From: Atopsyche davidsoni
Taxonomy: Eukaryota; Arthropoda; Insecta; Trichoptera; Hydrobiosidae
Assembly: GCA_022113835.1 (NCBI GenBank)
Contig: JAILWY010000014.1
Coordinates: 14,443,501 to 14,507,500 of the forward strand
Length of the DNA stretch: 64,000 nucleotides
Direction: 5' to 3'
Shown here in pieces: positions 13,151-24,873 of the stretch. Each line of letters starts with the position of its first letter. Positions within the stretch are counted from its first letter, which is position 1. The notes beneath the pieces were generated by a model. The model was given only the letters and a program-made list of their open reading frames with translations. It was not told the origin of the DNA and ran no database searches. The translations under genes were made by a program, and so were the position numbers.

Positions 13151-13303
13151 GGTAAAATACTTGAGTGATTTTCTACATGTTCGTTTTTATTTGTGACTGG
13201 TTTCGCCAACCTTTCACGTTGGCAAAACCGCATTATCAAACTCTGTTTGAGAATGCCATGAATTTGATAAAACGAACATGTGGAAAATCACTCAAGTATT
13301 TTA
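13151..13303. mobile_element. Foldback form of repeat B
   Basis: The left arm TAAAATACTTGAGTGATTTT-C-ACATG is repeated inverted at the right end (CATGTGGAAAATCACTCAAG and on). Each arm is about 36 bp with one or two mismatches. The loop carries GTGACTGGTTTCGCCAAC and a CCTTTCACGTTGGC segment shared with other B copies. The symmetry suggests a non-autonomous inverted-repeat DNA transposon. Confidence 0.7.
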
Positions 13304-13479
13304 TTAAAAAATATATTAATATTCAAAAGGTTTAATTTAAGGCAAAATGCAAATCATTATTGATTATTATTATTCTCAGATTATTTCCATTAAATTAAAA
13401 TAATATAACACTTGATATATTCTTTAAATCTGCATTGTTTCTAAAATACTCAAAGCGCAAGTTAAATTCAACAGGTGAG

Positions 13480-13496
13480 GTTAGGTTAGGTTAGCA
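13480..13496 (+). repeat. Short TTAGG-type run
   Basis: GGTTAGGTTAGGTTAG is three units of the insect telomere motif. At this length it is common inside insect chromosomes and is not evidence of a telomere. Confidence 0.4.
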
Positions 13497-13499
13497 ACT

Positions 13500-13556
13500 C
13501 AAAAATATTAAAATGGATTTCCACCAAGTACTCTCTGTCAAAAATATTGAATTCCT
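13500..13556 (-). repeat. Repeat B end fragment, inverted
   Basis: The CCAAGTACTCTCTGTCAAAA segment is the reverse complement of the B family start. It is oriented opposite to the start of copies at 859 and 25141. Confidence 0.55.
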
Positions 13557-13639
13557 TAAATTGAGCTTGTCAAATCGATCGCATGGCAAACAAAAGGCAC
13601 GGAATATTTTCACATGATGAAATAACCGCTATTCATCTT

Positions 13640-13840
13640 GTCATTCACCCCGGCTGAAAAGGACCATCCCTCAGATTCGGCTCTTCTTTGAGCGTGTCTC
13701 CTCAGCCGGCTGCAGCGATCGACTCGGGGTTAATCGGTGGTTCGAGTCCGAGCGGCTCGCCGCCCATCCGCATCCTCCACAATGGTCCATTGTCCCTACT
13801 GGCACACGCTTCCGGGGCCGAGGCACTCCGCGGGCGAAAA
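13640..13840. other. GC-rich segment of unknown nature
   Basis: The patch is GC-rich and includes GGTTCGAGTCC, a B-box-like sequence near 13738, but no matching A box is seen. Open frames exist on both strands without recognisable motifs. It borders the 110-bp segment shared with 38559-38668. Confidence 0.25.
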
Positions 13841-13949
13841 CAGTTTGTAACGGCCCTTTATACAACTCAAGTAATTGAATATCTCATCAATCTAATTCGT
13901 GAATGAAAGACTGGCTCTGGAGGACTCCAACGCGATGAGGAAGTGAATA
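13841..13949 (+). repeat. Mariner-flanking segment duplicated at 38559-38668
   Basis: From ACAGTTTGTAACGGCCC to GATGAGGAAGTGAATA this matches the reverse complement of 38559-38668 with few differences, and in both places it directly abuts a mariner end. Shared DNA outside the transposon ends means that the two mariner copies are not independent insertions into unrelated sites. Confidence 0.7.
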
Positions 13950-14737
13950 TACGAGGGCGGTCCGATACGTACATAGCCTCACCACCCGATTGTGCTAATA
14001 TCGCAAGAGAGATGTATTATCGTGTATTACATACTCGTAGACGGCTACTGTCAAAATTTCAGTCGAAGCGGACGTGTACGCGTATTTTAGAAAAATGGAA
14101 AAAGAGCAATATCGGTCGGTGATCCGATTCTTGTTTTAGGAAGAGAAATCGCTCAGCGAAATCAAAGAGCGTTTGAATGCTGTGTACGGTGACTCTTCTC
14201 CTTCGATGGCGACCGTCAAAAATTGGTTTAACGAGTTTCAACGTGGTCGCACGTCGGTTTTTGATGAGCCACGCCCAAGTACCCCAAAAATGGCTACCAA
14301 GGAGGACAACGTGACAAAAATCCACGATCTCGTATTGGCAGACTGCCGATTGAAAGTGCGCGAGATAGCTGAAACAGTAGGCATCTCAAAAGACCGCGTG
14401 AGTCATATCCTGCATGAAATTTAGGGGTAATTTTGGGTCCCGCGTTTGCTCAGTCAGGACAACAAGCGCAACCGTGAGACCACTTCGGAGCAGTGTTTGA
14501 CGCTGTTTAAGCGCAATCTGAAGGAGTTTCTGCGTCGTTTCGTGACCGTCGACGAAACATGGATCCACTGGTACACACCTGAGACCAAGGAACAGTCGAA
14601 ACAGTGGACTTCACCCGGCGAACGTGCTCCGAAGAAGGCGAAGACTGTCCTATCGGCCGGAAAGGTGATGGCAACCGTTTTCTGGGATTCACAAGTACTA
14701 GCTAGTAAGGCTAAGTACTTATCGGACCGCCCTCGTA
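13950..14737 (+). mobile_element. Internally deleted mariner element (copy 1)
   Basis: The ends are CGAGGGCGGTCCGATA on the left and TATCGGACCGCCCTCG on the right, with TA outside each, as expected for mariner. The interior codes for part of a mariner transposase and then stops abruptly before the second and third catalytic regions. The element is about 790 bp, against roughly 1.2-1.3 kb for an intact one. It abuts a LINE fragment on its right side. Confidence 0.8.
14095..14694 (+). pseudogene. Mariner transposase, broken (copy 1)
   Basis: The frame starts at an ATG giving MEKEQYRSVIRF and meets a TAG fifteen codons in, where copy 3 reads leucine. It then shows the helix-turn-helix region (SSPSMATVKNWFNEFQRG), the linker VREIAETVGISKDRVSHILHEI, and a TAG plus frame loss at about 14422 that is also present in copy 3. 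The catalytic block VTVDETWIHWY follows, with the first Asp of the DDD triad. The sequence ends at about ATVFWDSQ, so the second and third catalytic Asp are deleted. It is non-functional. Confidence 0.75.
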
Positions 14738-14739
14738 TT

Positions 14740-14920
14740 TCTACCCTGGGCCAGTCTCACTGATTCGGCCGTACTTCCAACCTTCAGCCACTGGCGACAA
14801 TTGCACATCCTCGTAAACTTCTTCCTTGGACAATCAGCTGTAGGATGCTATACTCGGGCAGCGCTGTAGTACTACTTCCAGGTGCCGACCGCTGGTCTTT
14901 AATTTATAAGTAATATAAAA
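14740..14920 (-). repeat. Non-LTR retrotransposon fragment
   Basis: The CCTGGGCCAGTCTCACTGAT segment followed by a CAGCCACTGG block also occurs at 41378-41430, downstream of a reverse-transcriptase remnant on the minus strand. The fragment starts directly at the mariner right end, so the mariner probably inserted into, or recombined with, this element. Confidence 0.5.
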
Positions 14921-15159
14921 TATACACGATTCGTTCATTCGTGAGGGGAGGTTTCCCAGGGAGCGCACTTTTCGCTGTTTCCCAGTCTGCCTCCCCTTTC
15001 TTCTATTTGTCTCTGACATTCGTCCCTTACTATCTATGGAGACAGAGACTGAAAAACATGAAAGCTGAAAAACATGAAAATGGTGCCTCGTGCTCTTCAG
15101 CTCTTAATCCTCTTCAGCGTTTCCAAAGAGTGTGGCCAAAAATGTGACCTCCTCGCTTT

Positions 15160-15420
15160 TAGCATTCTGTAGATTAAGGATCGGTGATGGAAAAATGGAC
15201 TTGGAATGACTATGTACCTTGTAGAGGTAAAGAGGCTCCTGCTACTGTTTCTGCTGCTTGCATTAAATAACAAGCCCAAATACCAGCGCTTTGTTAGAAA
15301 AGGTTTACATTATATAATAGTACTATTGGGCAATAGTCATACACAGTTTTTATTTTATTTAAAGCACAAAACTGCAGTATAGAAGGACACAGAGACCCAC
15401 TACTCCTCATGAAAACCATG
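15160..15420 (+). repeat. Interspersed repeat A copy, diverged
   Basis: It carries GATTAAGGATCGGTGATGGA, GCGCTTTGTTAG, ACTATTGGGCAATAGTCATA and AGACCCACTACTCCTCATG in the same order as the 24110-24390 copy. A (TA)n run at 15422-15442 follows. Confidence 0.55.
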
Positions 15421-15442
15421 AATATATATATATATATATATA

Positions 15443-17021
15443 CATCAATAAAAATATTATGGTTTCTGTACGATTTTAAAAAAATACTGTTCAAAAAATA
15501 TACAACGTATAATTATTTGTAACAAAACATCTAAGCATTCATTTTTTTTTTTTAAATATAGATAAATTATATTATCTGACCTGGTTGTTTTGTTGCAAAA
15601 AACTACACCATTGTGCTGTGATATCTCCAGGCTTCAGATGAGCTGGTCGCTTTTACATCGAATTGGAAAACGGGGGAAATCTTTATACTTGGTGAACTTA
15701 ATGGAGTCGGCGCATTACGCGACTCTCGCTTGGAGGACCAGCTGATTAATATACGACACAAAAACTGCCTCTGATAAATGAGCCACGCATATTCTACTCT
15801 ATTAAGAGCCGAGCCCTCTGAGTTTAAGAATAACCCTAATTTCAATGCGGTACTAACAATACATTTCCGCATCTGTGTCTTCGAAAGCTCAGTTTTCATG
15901 CTAGCGGCTTTGATTAATATCTTAGCTTTATATGTTTTATTTTATATTATATTCTTTTATAAATAAAGGACATTATTGTTGTCTCTAATAATTGGTTTAT
16001 TTTTTATTAAAAAAATACCTTTCATATATTTTATCATTATAATAGATGTTACAAATGGTTGGCCGCCTCTGCGTAAGGCAAGGGGTGCGTGCGGATAAAT
16101 ACCGGTCTATATAAAATTTAAACCTCCTACAAAATAATTACAACCAATTGATTAATCCCATTAAATTAATTATTATGAAGCTAAAGAGTTCCGACATTAA
16201 TTACGTATGTACACAAGTTGATTCAAAACTTGTTTCAAACATCTAAACTATTGAACATTGTAATAAAAAACTTGACCGAATTAACAAAACGCAATAAATA
16301 TGTTTTCATTTAAATAAATTAAGCACAGGCTCAAAGTAACGAAATTCTTGTTTAAACGTTAATATAACTAGGTTTATGAATAAAAGTTAAATACGTCATG
16401 ATTTTTACAACTCTTATACATGAAGAGATATGACTACTTATGACATCAATAAACTGTGGTTTAAGCAAACCTGGATTAACTAATGACTCCAAATATCATG
16501 TCTTTGTGTACACCACACTAAAAGATACTATTGATTATATAATAAGCATGGCTCTGTATCTGAAAAAACTATTATAAATACAAGAAAAATTAACAAAAAT
16601 ACGAATATATTCATTTTACCGAAACTACTCAATACGATAGTATTTCGCGAAAAAATATTTTTTTTGTTTCAATACATTTAAATACGTATTTTCAAGTAAA
16701 CTTTTTCGAGTGGACTCCGTGCAGGTTCGGTCTTGGCAATGCATTTCACTCTCCTGCTCGCATGTCTCCACCTAATGGATATACGTTCCTATTGAAACGA
16801 ATAAATTTAATTATTTAGAAAGACAACCCTCCACGCGGAAAGCGCTCGGAAGGCGCCGGGTAATTTTTTTCAATTTTATTTTTAAAAAAGCGAGGACGTA
16901 AACTCTTTTTAAATTTCCAGGTACCACTAGAAACCATAAACCTTAATTATTTCAATATAAAAAAAGATTTATTTTGCAAAAAACCTCTTATTTAACATTT
17001 AATTAATCTAATATTTAATTA
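15443..17021. other. Gene-free stretch
   Basis: No supported genes. The 16700-16870 patch is somewhat GC-richer and non-repetitive, and could be regulatory. The rest is AT-rich. Confidence 0.35.
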
Positions 17022-17086
17022 ACTCACCAACAGCACAGGTAGCAATAGCCGTGGAAATGCGAGTTCGATTTCCACCTGCGTCGTGA
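17022..17086 (+). repeat. tRNA-like SINE head
   Basis: A B box (GAGTTCGATTTCC) sits in a perfect stem GTGGAAA/TTTCCAC, followed by GCGTCGTGATTATT, which parallels the CACGATAATATT that follows the tRNA part at 6497-6573. The A box region is poor. This is probably another diverged tRNA-derived SINE rather than a tRNA gene. Confidence 0.4.
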
Positions 17087-20000
17087 TTATTTGTTGTTGT
17101 ATATCTGTTATTATGATTTTTTGTACAAATTGAATACTACTTAAAATTAACTGAGGGCTACTATTTTTTTTCAGCGGGTAATTTCGCGTAAAATCGATTT
17201 CCCATCAAATCTAAAATGTTACAGGATGCCATGAAATGAATTTAAATATTCTCTTCGGCGCTCGGGGGCTCCGTTTCCCAGAGGGGGATGAATGATTGAA
17301 GGGAACGATTCGATTCTCAATATTTCAGTAAAGATAACGGGAGAAACGAGACGCATCCCCGAGTTGTTCAAAATCAGAAAGGGAAAACCTCTTCGTGGAA
17401 ATAAAATATCTCATTCGAGGAAGAGCTCCATTGTCGACGTAAATAGTTCAGTTCCACTTAAAACGGAATACTTGAAAGAAATATACCTGTCGAATTGCTT
17501 TTGTATTATTTTAAAACAAAATATATGTTTTATTTTATATTTCTGTTGTAACAAATTCCATTGTGATAAATTGATTTATTTCATACAAAAAAAAATCACT
17601 CACAAACAAAAACGTTTTATTTGTTTAAGCATAGAGTGATTTTAAAATCATTAATCTCATTATTGGTATTCAAAAAGGACCTGAAAAAAAGTAATCTGCG
17701 TTGAAAATTCAATCTCGACAACATGATGAAAGAAACTATTTCATTTAAATTTGCCACCTCCATGCAAGCCTCGCCTTACCTTTGCCTATTAAAATTAAGT
17801 AAAATGGCCGCCTGGGGGTGTAAGATATGAAACCGGTATACTGAAAATTCTGAAAATATCCCGACAAATAAATCTAGTTACTTTATATACTATCCTAACA
17901 TTTCTACATCTTTATAAATTATATTACTTTGCATTTCAAACATATATGTTTTAAAGTCAATAAGGTAAAGTGTATTTAAATAATCGTGTTTTAATATATT
18001 TAATAAATTAACTAAAAGTTGTATACCTTAGAAAAATTGTTGAATTAAACAAAATATTTTGACTAAAAATCGCTTATACTTATGTAATAAGTCAACGCAT
18101 TTCCTGATAGTTTAAAAAATAATTGTGAAAAATTGTATTGCAATTTTAAATAATTTTTTCTCTTGCTGAAATTTGTTTCTTGCTGAAGTTTACGCTCAAT
18201 CGTTTTAATATATCTAAAATTACAACAGAAAAGAAAATAATGAAAAATCCGGAATCTTCTGCGAATTGTCAATACTGGGGGAAAAATGAAAAAGGCAATG
18301 AAAACGAACAGGAAACCGGAGCTAAATAGCTTCATTGCCTTTTGAGTAAACGTTAAAATAAAACCCGCCCTCCAGTCTGAAATACTCACCCCTATCGCCT
18401 GAAAATCCGCTCCAGCCAGTTTCGAGTGCTTACATTTTCAGTCCCTTAATTTAAAAGCCTCCGTAACTTTTAATCTAGGCATTTGGCAGTGAATATGTAT
18501 TGGATTTAGCGAAAATGTTTATAATTCAACTTATTTAAATCATAATTTAATTGTGACCGTTTAAAAAGTTACAAGGAAGGCATAAAATAAAATCGTCCGC
18601 ATATATCAGAGCTATCAATTAAATGTTTATTTTACTGATTTATTAATAAATATTTATACTCTATGTGAGTAGTTTGTGTAAAAAAAATATTTGCGCACTG
18701 TTGCAACAAAATAAACATGTCAAAACATTGATTACTTGCTAGTCCAAAATATTCAGGGTCTCAATGGGCTTTTCGCCTTAGGGAGAGATATACGTACTGC
18801 ATTGCGCATTTTACTTTCTTACATATACTCATCATGACATGTATGAATGTATTTATATATTTTTTTAAAGCAAATAAGCTACGAACACACGAACACGACA
18901 CAAAAGTACAAATAATCGTTTCAATTTGACACTTCATTTAATTTAGATATACAAGTGATATCATCAAATAAATGAGCGCCCATGAGCAGACGACGTCACC
19001 AGCCTACTTCTCTTTATCCCATATATTAGAGGTCCAAATTGCCAGGGCAATCTTGGCAGATGAACCCATTATTCTTCGTCTTCTTCTTTTTCTTTTGCTA
19101 GAGGCTTTTTTTTCCCTAAAACAGAACCTCGCCGCAAAAACTATAGTAACGCCACTGCGTGCGCTCTGGGGCTTCTGTACATTAGTGTAATTCTCATTTT
19201 TAAGAAACTGTATTATGGCTATGTGTAAAAAATAAATATGTTGAAACATTTAAGTATGTAGAGTGAATTTAATATAAAATTTACGACTGGAAGATAAGAT
19301 GAGTATAATATATTTTATCAGGTTTAATAATTAAGCTATCAATGTTTTTAGATTCTGAAAAAATATTTTTATATTCATTCTCAAAATATACTGATATGCA
19401 TTTAAATATGTACAAATCACTTCTTGTATGCTCAAACACACAATATTTTTTTGTATGAAATCTCAACTGAAGCAGTCACCGTTAGTGTTAATTTAAAAAA
19501 AAAAATATTGAATCCTTTTGGACGTAAAGTTATTTTGATCATTTTCAGCTTCCTTTATTCCAAATCTCTAAGGAGAACATTAACTTTTATACTAACTGTT
19601 ACCATAATGGTTAAGTGGTTTCACTTATAACGCTGCGTATCTATTCGTTTGACATAACGTTGTAACTTGTAGATATTTTTATGGCTGTCACAGGAATGTT
19701 TATACACATTGCAACAAACAAGTACGAGGTTTGCCCTAAAAGCTATTTATCGATGACGAATCAATAATTTTATAAAATATTAAGTATACCATTTTTTTTT
19801 TTAAAGAGAGATCAAGTTCAATGTGAAACATTCAATATCAAAGTTTGATAAATTATCACCAAATATTTTTTAGTATAATATTTTTTTTTACTTACAGTGG
19901 CATTCTATTTGAGTGTTGGCACTTTGAAGCTGAGGTCTTAGGTTTAAGTACAATCTTAGACATTATTATAAATCGTCAGTTCTTAATAGGTTTAGTTTAG

Positions 20001-20684
20001 CTGTAAAATAATACACGAGTCCTCAGATTAACAAAACTATTATCCTTCACACATTACTGATTTAACCGTCCATGTATCTCCGACACATATCGGCGCTTTG
20101 GAGGAGAAATGACTTAACGACGCTGTAAACATTAAAGTAAATATTTTTTTAGACTCATCGACGGTTGAAAGCATTAACATGTGACTGCAGTCTTCACAAT
20201 TAATCAAATCGTTAAAGCTTATATTACATACATACATATACGCACAAAAATATATACACAGATACATCCAAATATTTTTAGTAGAAAAAATCATGTAATA
20301 AAAGATGAGTGGGTTTGAATAGCAGACGAAACCATGAGTTTTGAGACACCGCTTAAATTCCTAGAAACATGAAACAGTAGAGTAAGTAGAGGTGCCTTCT
20401 GTAGTATACATCCCTCGTGTCATCCGTCACTTCCGGCGGAACCGTGCCAGAGCCACCCGCAAGCTGCGATCATTAGCACGACTAACTGGGGCTCGTCACC
20501 TAGAGGGATAGGAACTGGAAGACTGCAGAGTGTATATATTTACTTATGTAGGGGACTCCTGGGTGATGCCCAAAGTTAGGACGGCAAGGTAAGGTAAGAT
20601 AAGTGCTATGAACAAGCCAGGCAAGGTAACATTCTGATACCCGTTTTTATACGTTTTGATATTTGAAGCAACGTGCTACTATTC
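17087..20684. other. Gene-free stretch with one GC-richer island
   Basis: About 17230-17480 is non-repetitive and GC-richer. A frame at 17292-17639 crosses it, but its second half is a low-complexity AT-derived peptide without motifs, so I do not call a gene. About 20390-20600 is a further GC-richer patch. Otherwise the stretch is AT-rich DNA. Confidence 0.35.
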
Positions 20685-21162
20685 ATATAAAGCACTGGTT
20701 CCCAGAGTGGTCAATATCGACCCTCAGGGGTCGATTTTGGCCTGCAAGGGGTCGATGACAGCGAAAAATTAAATTGGGGGTCTATGAGAGTGGATCCCAT
20801 TTAAGCAGGTCATCACAAAATTTAGGCATTCCGTAAATGTCATAATTGAACACAGATTGAACCTATGTACTTACATAATCCTGCATTATGGACTATCGCA
20901 AGAAGGTTTTTGATAGCTTTTCCATCTCCATATTACATGGAAAAGGGCTTCAGTGTAGTTATCAACCTTCTTACAAAAAAAAAAGAAATAGTTATTCAAT
21001 GTTTATATACCGACATAAAATATGGCGTACCCTGTCAAAAATATGTTTGAAGATGATAAATTTGTAAAAATTCAATATTAGCAAGGCAGGGGTCTACGAA
21101 AAATAGGAAAACTCGGCAAGGGGTCGACGGGACAAAATAGTTTGGGAACCTATGATATAAAG
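20685..21162. mobile_element. hAT-type non-autonomous element with 8-bp target duplication
   Basis: The element (20693-21154, 462 bp) begins CACTGGTTCCCAGAGTGG and ends AGTTTGGGAACCTATG. These are inverted ends of the hAT type. Immediately outside lies a perfect 8-bp direct repeat, ATATAAAG, at 20685-20692 and 21155-21162, the length expected for hAT. A relative of almost the same length lies at 62519-62978. No transposase frame is present. Confidence 0.8.
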
Positions 21163-21379
21163 GAAGGCAGGAGCAAGGGGTGTTTGTCATCTTACAGGAA
21201 GCAAACCGGGAACCTTTTGCGAGCATTTATACAATAAAACACCGTGAAATTTAATATGCGCAAGGATAAAAGATTTCGATATTGACTGAATAAAAATCTT
21301 CGTTTTACAAGAAAATGCTTTCAGCCAACATCAAAACTTCTGACTTTGATTAACTAAACTACTCTCATATCTCTTCTTC

Positions 21380-21790
21380 TGGTCCCTCTTCTCATAGAAG
21401 GTTAGTGACCATTTCATCGAGCATATTTCTATCAAGGGCCAGTTTCTCTAATTCAGTCGTACTTCCGACTTTCCACAAATTTCCTCCTTCCATTGCCCGT
21501 TTTTCCTTGGACAATCAACTGTAGGATCCTATACTTACTGTTACGAAAAATGTGGCCAAAATAGAAGACCTTCCGCTTCTTTACCGACGTCAGGAGTTCT
21601 CTTTCTTTGCGCATTCTGTGATGCGGTCAACCCATGGTGTTTTAAGGATTCTCATATACAACCTCATTTCTACCGCCTCAATTCTTCGCAAAGTAGCTGT
21701 CTTGAGTGTCCAAGCTTCAACTCCATAAAGGAGAACTGAGACGACATAACACTTGGTATATCTCCAGCGAAATTTCAATGCCAGTACAAA
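21380..21790 (-). pseudogene. Non-LTR retrotransposon C-terminal fragment
   Basis: On the minus strand the frame includes KCYVVSVLLYGVEAWTLK and RRIEAVEMRLYMRILK, the conserved region after the reverse-transcriptase domain in many insect endonuclease/reverse-transcriptase LINEs, where L-L-Y-G-x-E-x-W-T is characteristic. Stops and frameshifts follow, and no catalytic YADD is included. It is 5'-truncated, as is usual for LINE insertions. Confidence 0.7.
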
Positions 21791-24109
21791 TCATACAATT
21801 CAGGGCTGTAGGGTCTAAAAATATTGTCATAATTTATAGAACTAGGCGCTGTTATTTTACTTTTTATTAACATGAGACATAGTAGTATTTTTGTGCAAAA
21901 GAGATGATTAGTGGTGTCAACACATTTTGTTTATTGACGCTACTAGTTTTGCCAACATGCTAAGTTTGCATATTCAAGCTGAAAACATAAGATATAGGAG
22001 TAGTTTAAACGCAAAGTACTTTTGTCAGTAGTTATTTATGATATAATATTGACAAGTTAAACAATATTATTACGCCGCCTTGTGTTTATATGAGTATTTA
22101 TTTACTGTATATTACCTAATCAATAATAAATCACTCTTATCTCGTTCCGCACGCGCCATTTCATCTTCGAAATTCTAGAATGTCGCCTCTTTTTTATCTA
22201 AAACCCATAAAAGTATATATACCGTATACCAAAGTGATAGATTTATGTATCCTGAAAAACTCACAGCTTCATCACTTTGCTGTCAGTGTACTAAATGTCA
22301 CATTAGGGCAAGAAATTCTGCAGTAAAATAATAAAAATCGATAAATCTGCCAATATTTTATCTTTACCGTACACGCTATGCATAATGTAATATTTCAACG
22401 CAAGCGAAATTCTCATTATCTCTGAATATTGCGAGCTCTACGTAAATAAGACGCTAGGTATATTTTAAACCTGGCACATCTGTAATTTTTAAAGCATGAA
22501 TATGTTTTTAACTTTTTACAATCACAAAATTAATATCTTAGTTCTGATACGCAATCGAAATCATTCAGTCCAAAAGAAGGTATTTAGAGTCAGTTATAAA
22601 CAAGAACACTAACCAATGAACTGAATATTACGTGCCAAACTCTCATATTCGAGTTTTTTGACGATTTGCTTGTACCTATTGCGAAAAATCTGTGTCATTT
22701 AATTAATTTAATTGTTTCTTTATATTACTATGTCGAAAGTTGATTTTTTTACAAAGTATTGAGAAAACTCTAAATTATATTTATATATTTTTTGATTAAC
22801 GTTCATTTTCAGGGTATAATAAAATCTTGAAAATGTTGAAAAATTAGATAAAATGACGACTTTCAAAACCAAAGTTTGTTAAAGATTTTTTTTTTTTTAA
22901 TTTTCAAACTAATCCCAACAGGAGGGTTTATAATTAATCTTTTAATTCCAATTGAAAAAAAGAGTCATAAATGTTTAGGATTCTTGGAACAGGAACATCG
23001 CGAAACTCCAATCCCGAAAATTCAATCGGAAAAACACATATTTATCATATTAAAAGTAAATTATAAGAAAAAAAAATAAAAATCGCTGTAGAAAAAAAGA
23101 TGTTTCTAACTTTCTGCATTTAAATTTTTTTGTTTGGTGCTGTAGATTTTTCGCAATAGGTACAAGCAAATGGTCAAAAAACTCGAATATGAGAGTTTGG
23201 CCCTTAACTCTCGTAGTTACACATTTCAGTAAAACATAAATTACAAACCTGCTCGGGGAAAACTATTTCTAGTTGCATTGCAAATTGAAAAGAATAATAT
23301 CGAGTGAAATATATATACACCGTGATAAATTGGCTTCCACTCGAGCATCCCTAAAGTAACACAAATTTCCCAGAGCACCATCACCGCGGAGAAGCTGGCG
23401 GTTCCTCGTGTCCTGGAGTAAATGGCTCGCGAGTGAAATATGGATGTATTTACGCCACCTTCGACACCCTCCGTGACTGATCCTCGCATTCATGTCTCGA
23501 GATCAATAACCACCCTTCGCGGATGACGCATCGGATGTGCCAATCGCAGGGGTGAAAATCATATTTCCACATCCTCTGTGGTGGCTAACATGTGCTGATG
23601 GTCCATTGTGATGTCTATTAGCTTTTTTTCTTGACAGTCGGTTTCGCGTTTGTATGTCAAAAGCATGTGATATTTTTGATATCCGTCTGTACCGCTTTGA
23701 AAACACCCTTGTTGTCTAGTTGTAAGAATATATATATATATTTATTTTTTTTGTACGTCTTTCTTAAACGGATTTCACGCTTAAGAGGTTGCATAAAAAC
23801 TCACTTTCATAAATTATAATTACTACGCTGACATATAGCAATTATTTAATATTCAAAGATACAAAACGCTAAAGCAATAATATTCAAAATTCTGTCCTCT
23901 GATCAAGTTGTGTGGTACTATATAAGTATTTCTCTATATTCGTTATTATAGGAAAAAAAAGTGTCAAATATTTTTTTTTTGCATGCGTTGAATATTAAGC
24001 TAAGTATATAAGTAATGATTATAACAAGGATAAATATTTAAATTTACTGAGTGTATATAATGCCTTCCTCCCCGCTCTCCTCATTCTGTTGCTTGTGCAT
24101 GGCTGCCAA
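21791..24109. other. Gene-free stretch
   Basis: GAATATGAGAGTTTGGC near 23185 has an inverted match near 22635 (CCAAACTCTCATATTCGAGT), so 22630-23215 may be a decayed element with inverted ends about 550 bp apart. The CGAAAAATCTxxxG block inside each end also pairs. The 23315-23620 patch is GC-richer and unassigned. Confidence 0.35.
22625..23215. mobile_element. Possible inverted-repeat element
   Basis: The left end GCCAAACTCTCATATTCGAG runs on through TTTTTTGACGATTTGCTTGT and CCTATTGCGAAAAATCT. The right end is its near reverse complement (AGATTTTTCGCAATAGGTAC onward to TATGAGAGTTTGGC). Arms of about 60 bp enclose about 470 bp of AT-rich DNA without a frame. The superfamily is not identified, and no target duplication was established. 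Confidence 0.55.
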
Positions 24110-24390
24110 TCTATATCCAGAGTGTGTATAAAGGATCGGTAATAGAGTAGTGGGCTCTGGAAGTATGTGAGGGGGCTCATACTATTGTTTCTGTAACTTG
24201 CTGCAGAATCAGATCTAAACGCCAAAGCTTTGTAAGGCAAAGATTATACAATAATGCTATTGGGCAGCAACAATACGCAGACTTTTAGTGTAGAAGGACT
24301 CGGGGACCCACTACACTATTTTCCCTTTGAAAACCATGAGCATGGCTCAGCATGAGTTGGTCGCCAACCTCTTCTGAGGAGAAGCACTTA
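24110..24390 (+). repeat. Interspersed repeat A copy, best preserved
   Basis: It contains AAAGGATCGGTAATAGAGTA, AACGCCAAAGCTTTGTAAGG, GGGCAGCAACAATACGCAGA, GACCCACTACACTATTTTCC and TGGTCGCCAACCTCTTCTGA in order. It is the most complete copy in the window and a reference for aligning the others. Confidence 0.6.
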
Positions 24391-24873
24391 GTAAAGAATA
24401 TAATTCCAAATTGTATACATATAGTGAAATACATCGAATAGCCATTAACCCCATCAATACTTAATCCAGTCACAAAATGACGGCTGACCCACAAAGAAGT
24501 CCTGAAATAGAATTCCGCAAACTATTTAATTGGCACTGCTCTGCACGTGTCCCAGCCAATCACACGAGGGCAAACAAATGAACGCCGGCCATTTGCAATA
24601 GCTCATTATCAGTTTGTTAATTACAATTCATCAGTGAATAAAATAAGGGATTAAAATGCAGTGCTTCGTTCGAATCACTGCAAGAAAATTATTAAAAAAG
24701 GCATGCAGTTTATTTTTGCCCTTATGCATATCACGCCATGTGCAATGCAATCTGTCTTGATGAAGTTAGATTGCTTACTGTATGCTTGTTGGTTCTATGT
24801 ACAGGCTGCTGCGTTGTGGTAAGCGAGAAAGACTGCATCCGAGCTTAGGTTCAAATAATGCATCTTATTTCAT
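24391..24873. other. Unassigned stretch
   Basis: Non-repetitive by eye and moderately GC-richer around 24530-24640. No coding evidence. Confidence 0.3.

Noticed and set aside
13480..13496. Telomere
   Set aside because: Only three TTAGG-like units, flanked by ordinary interspersed repeats.
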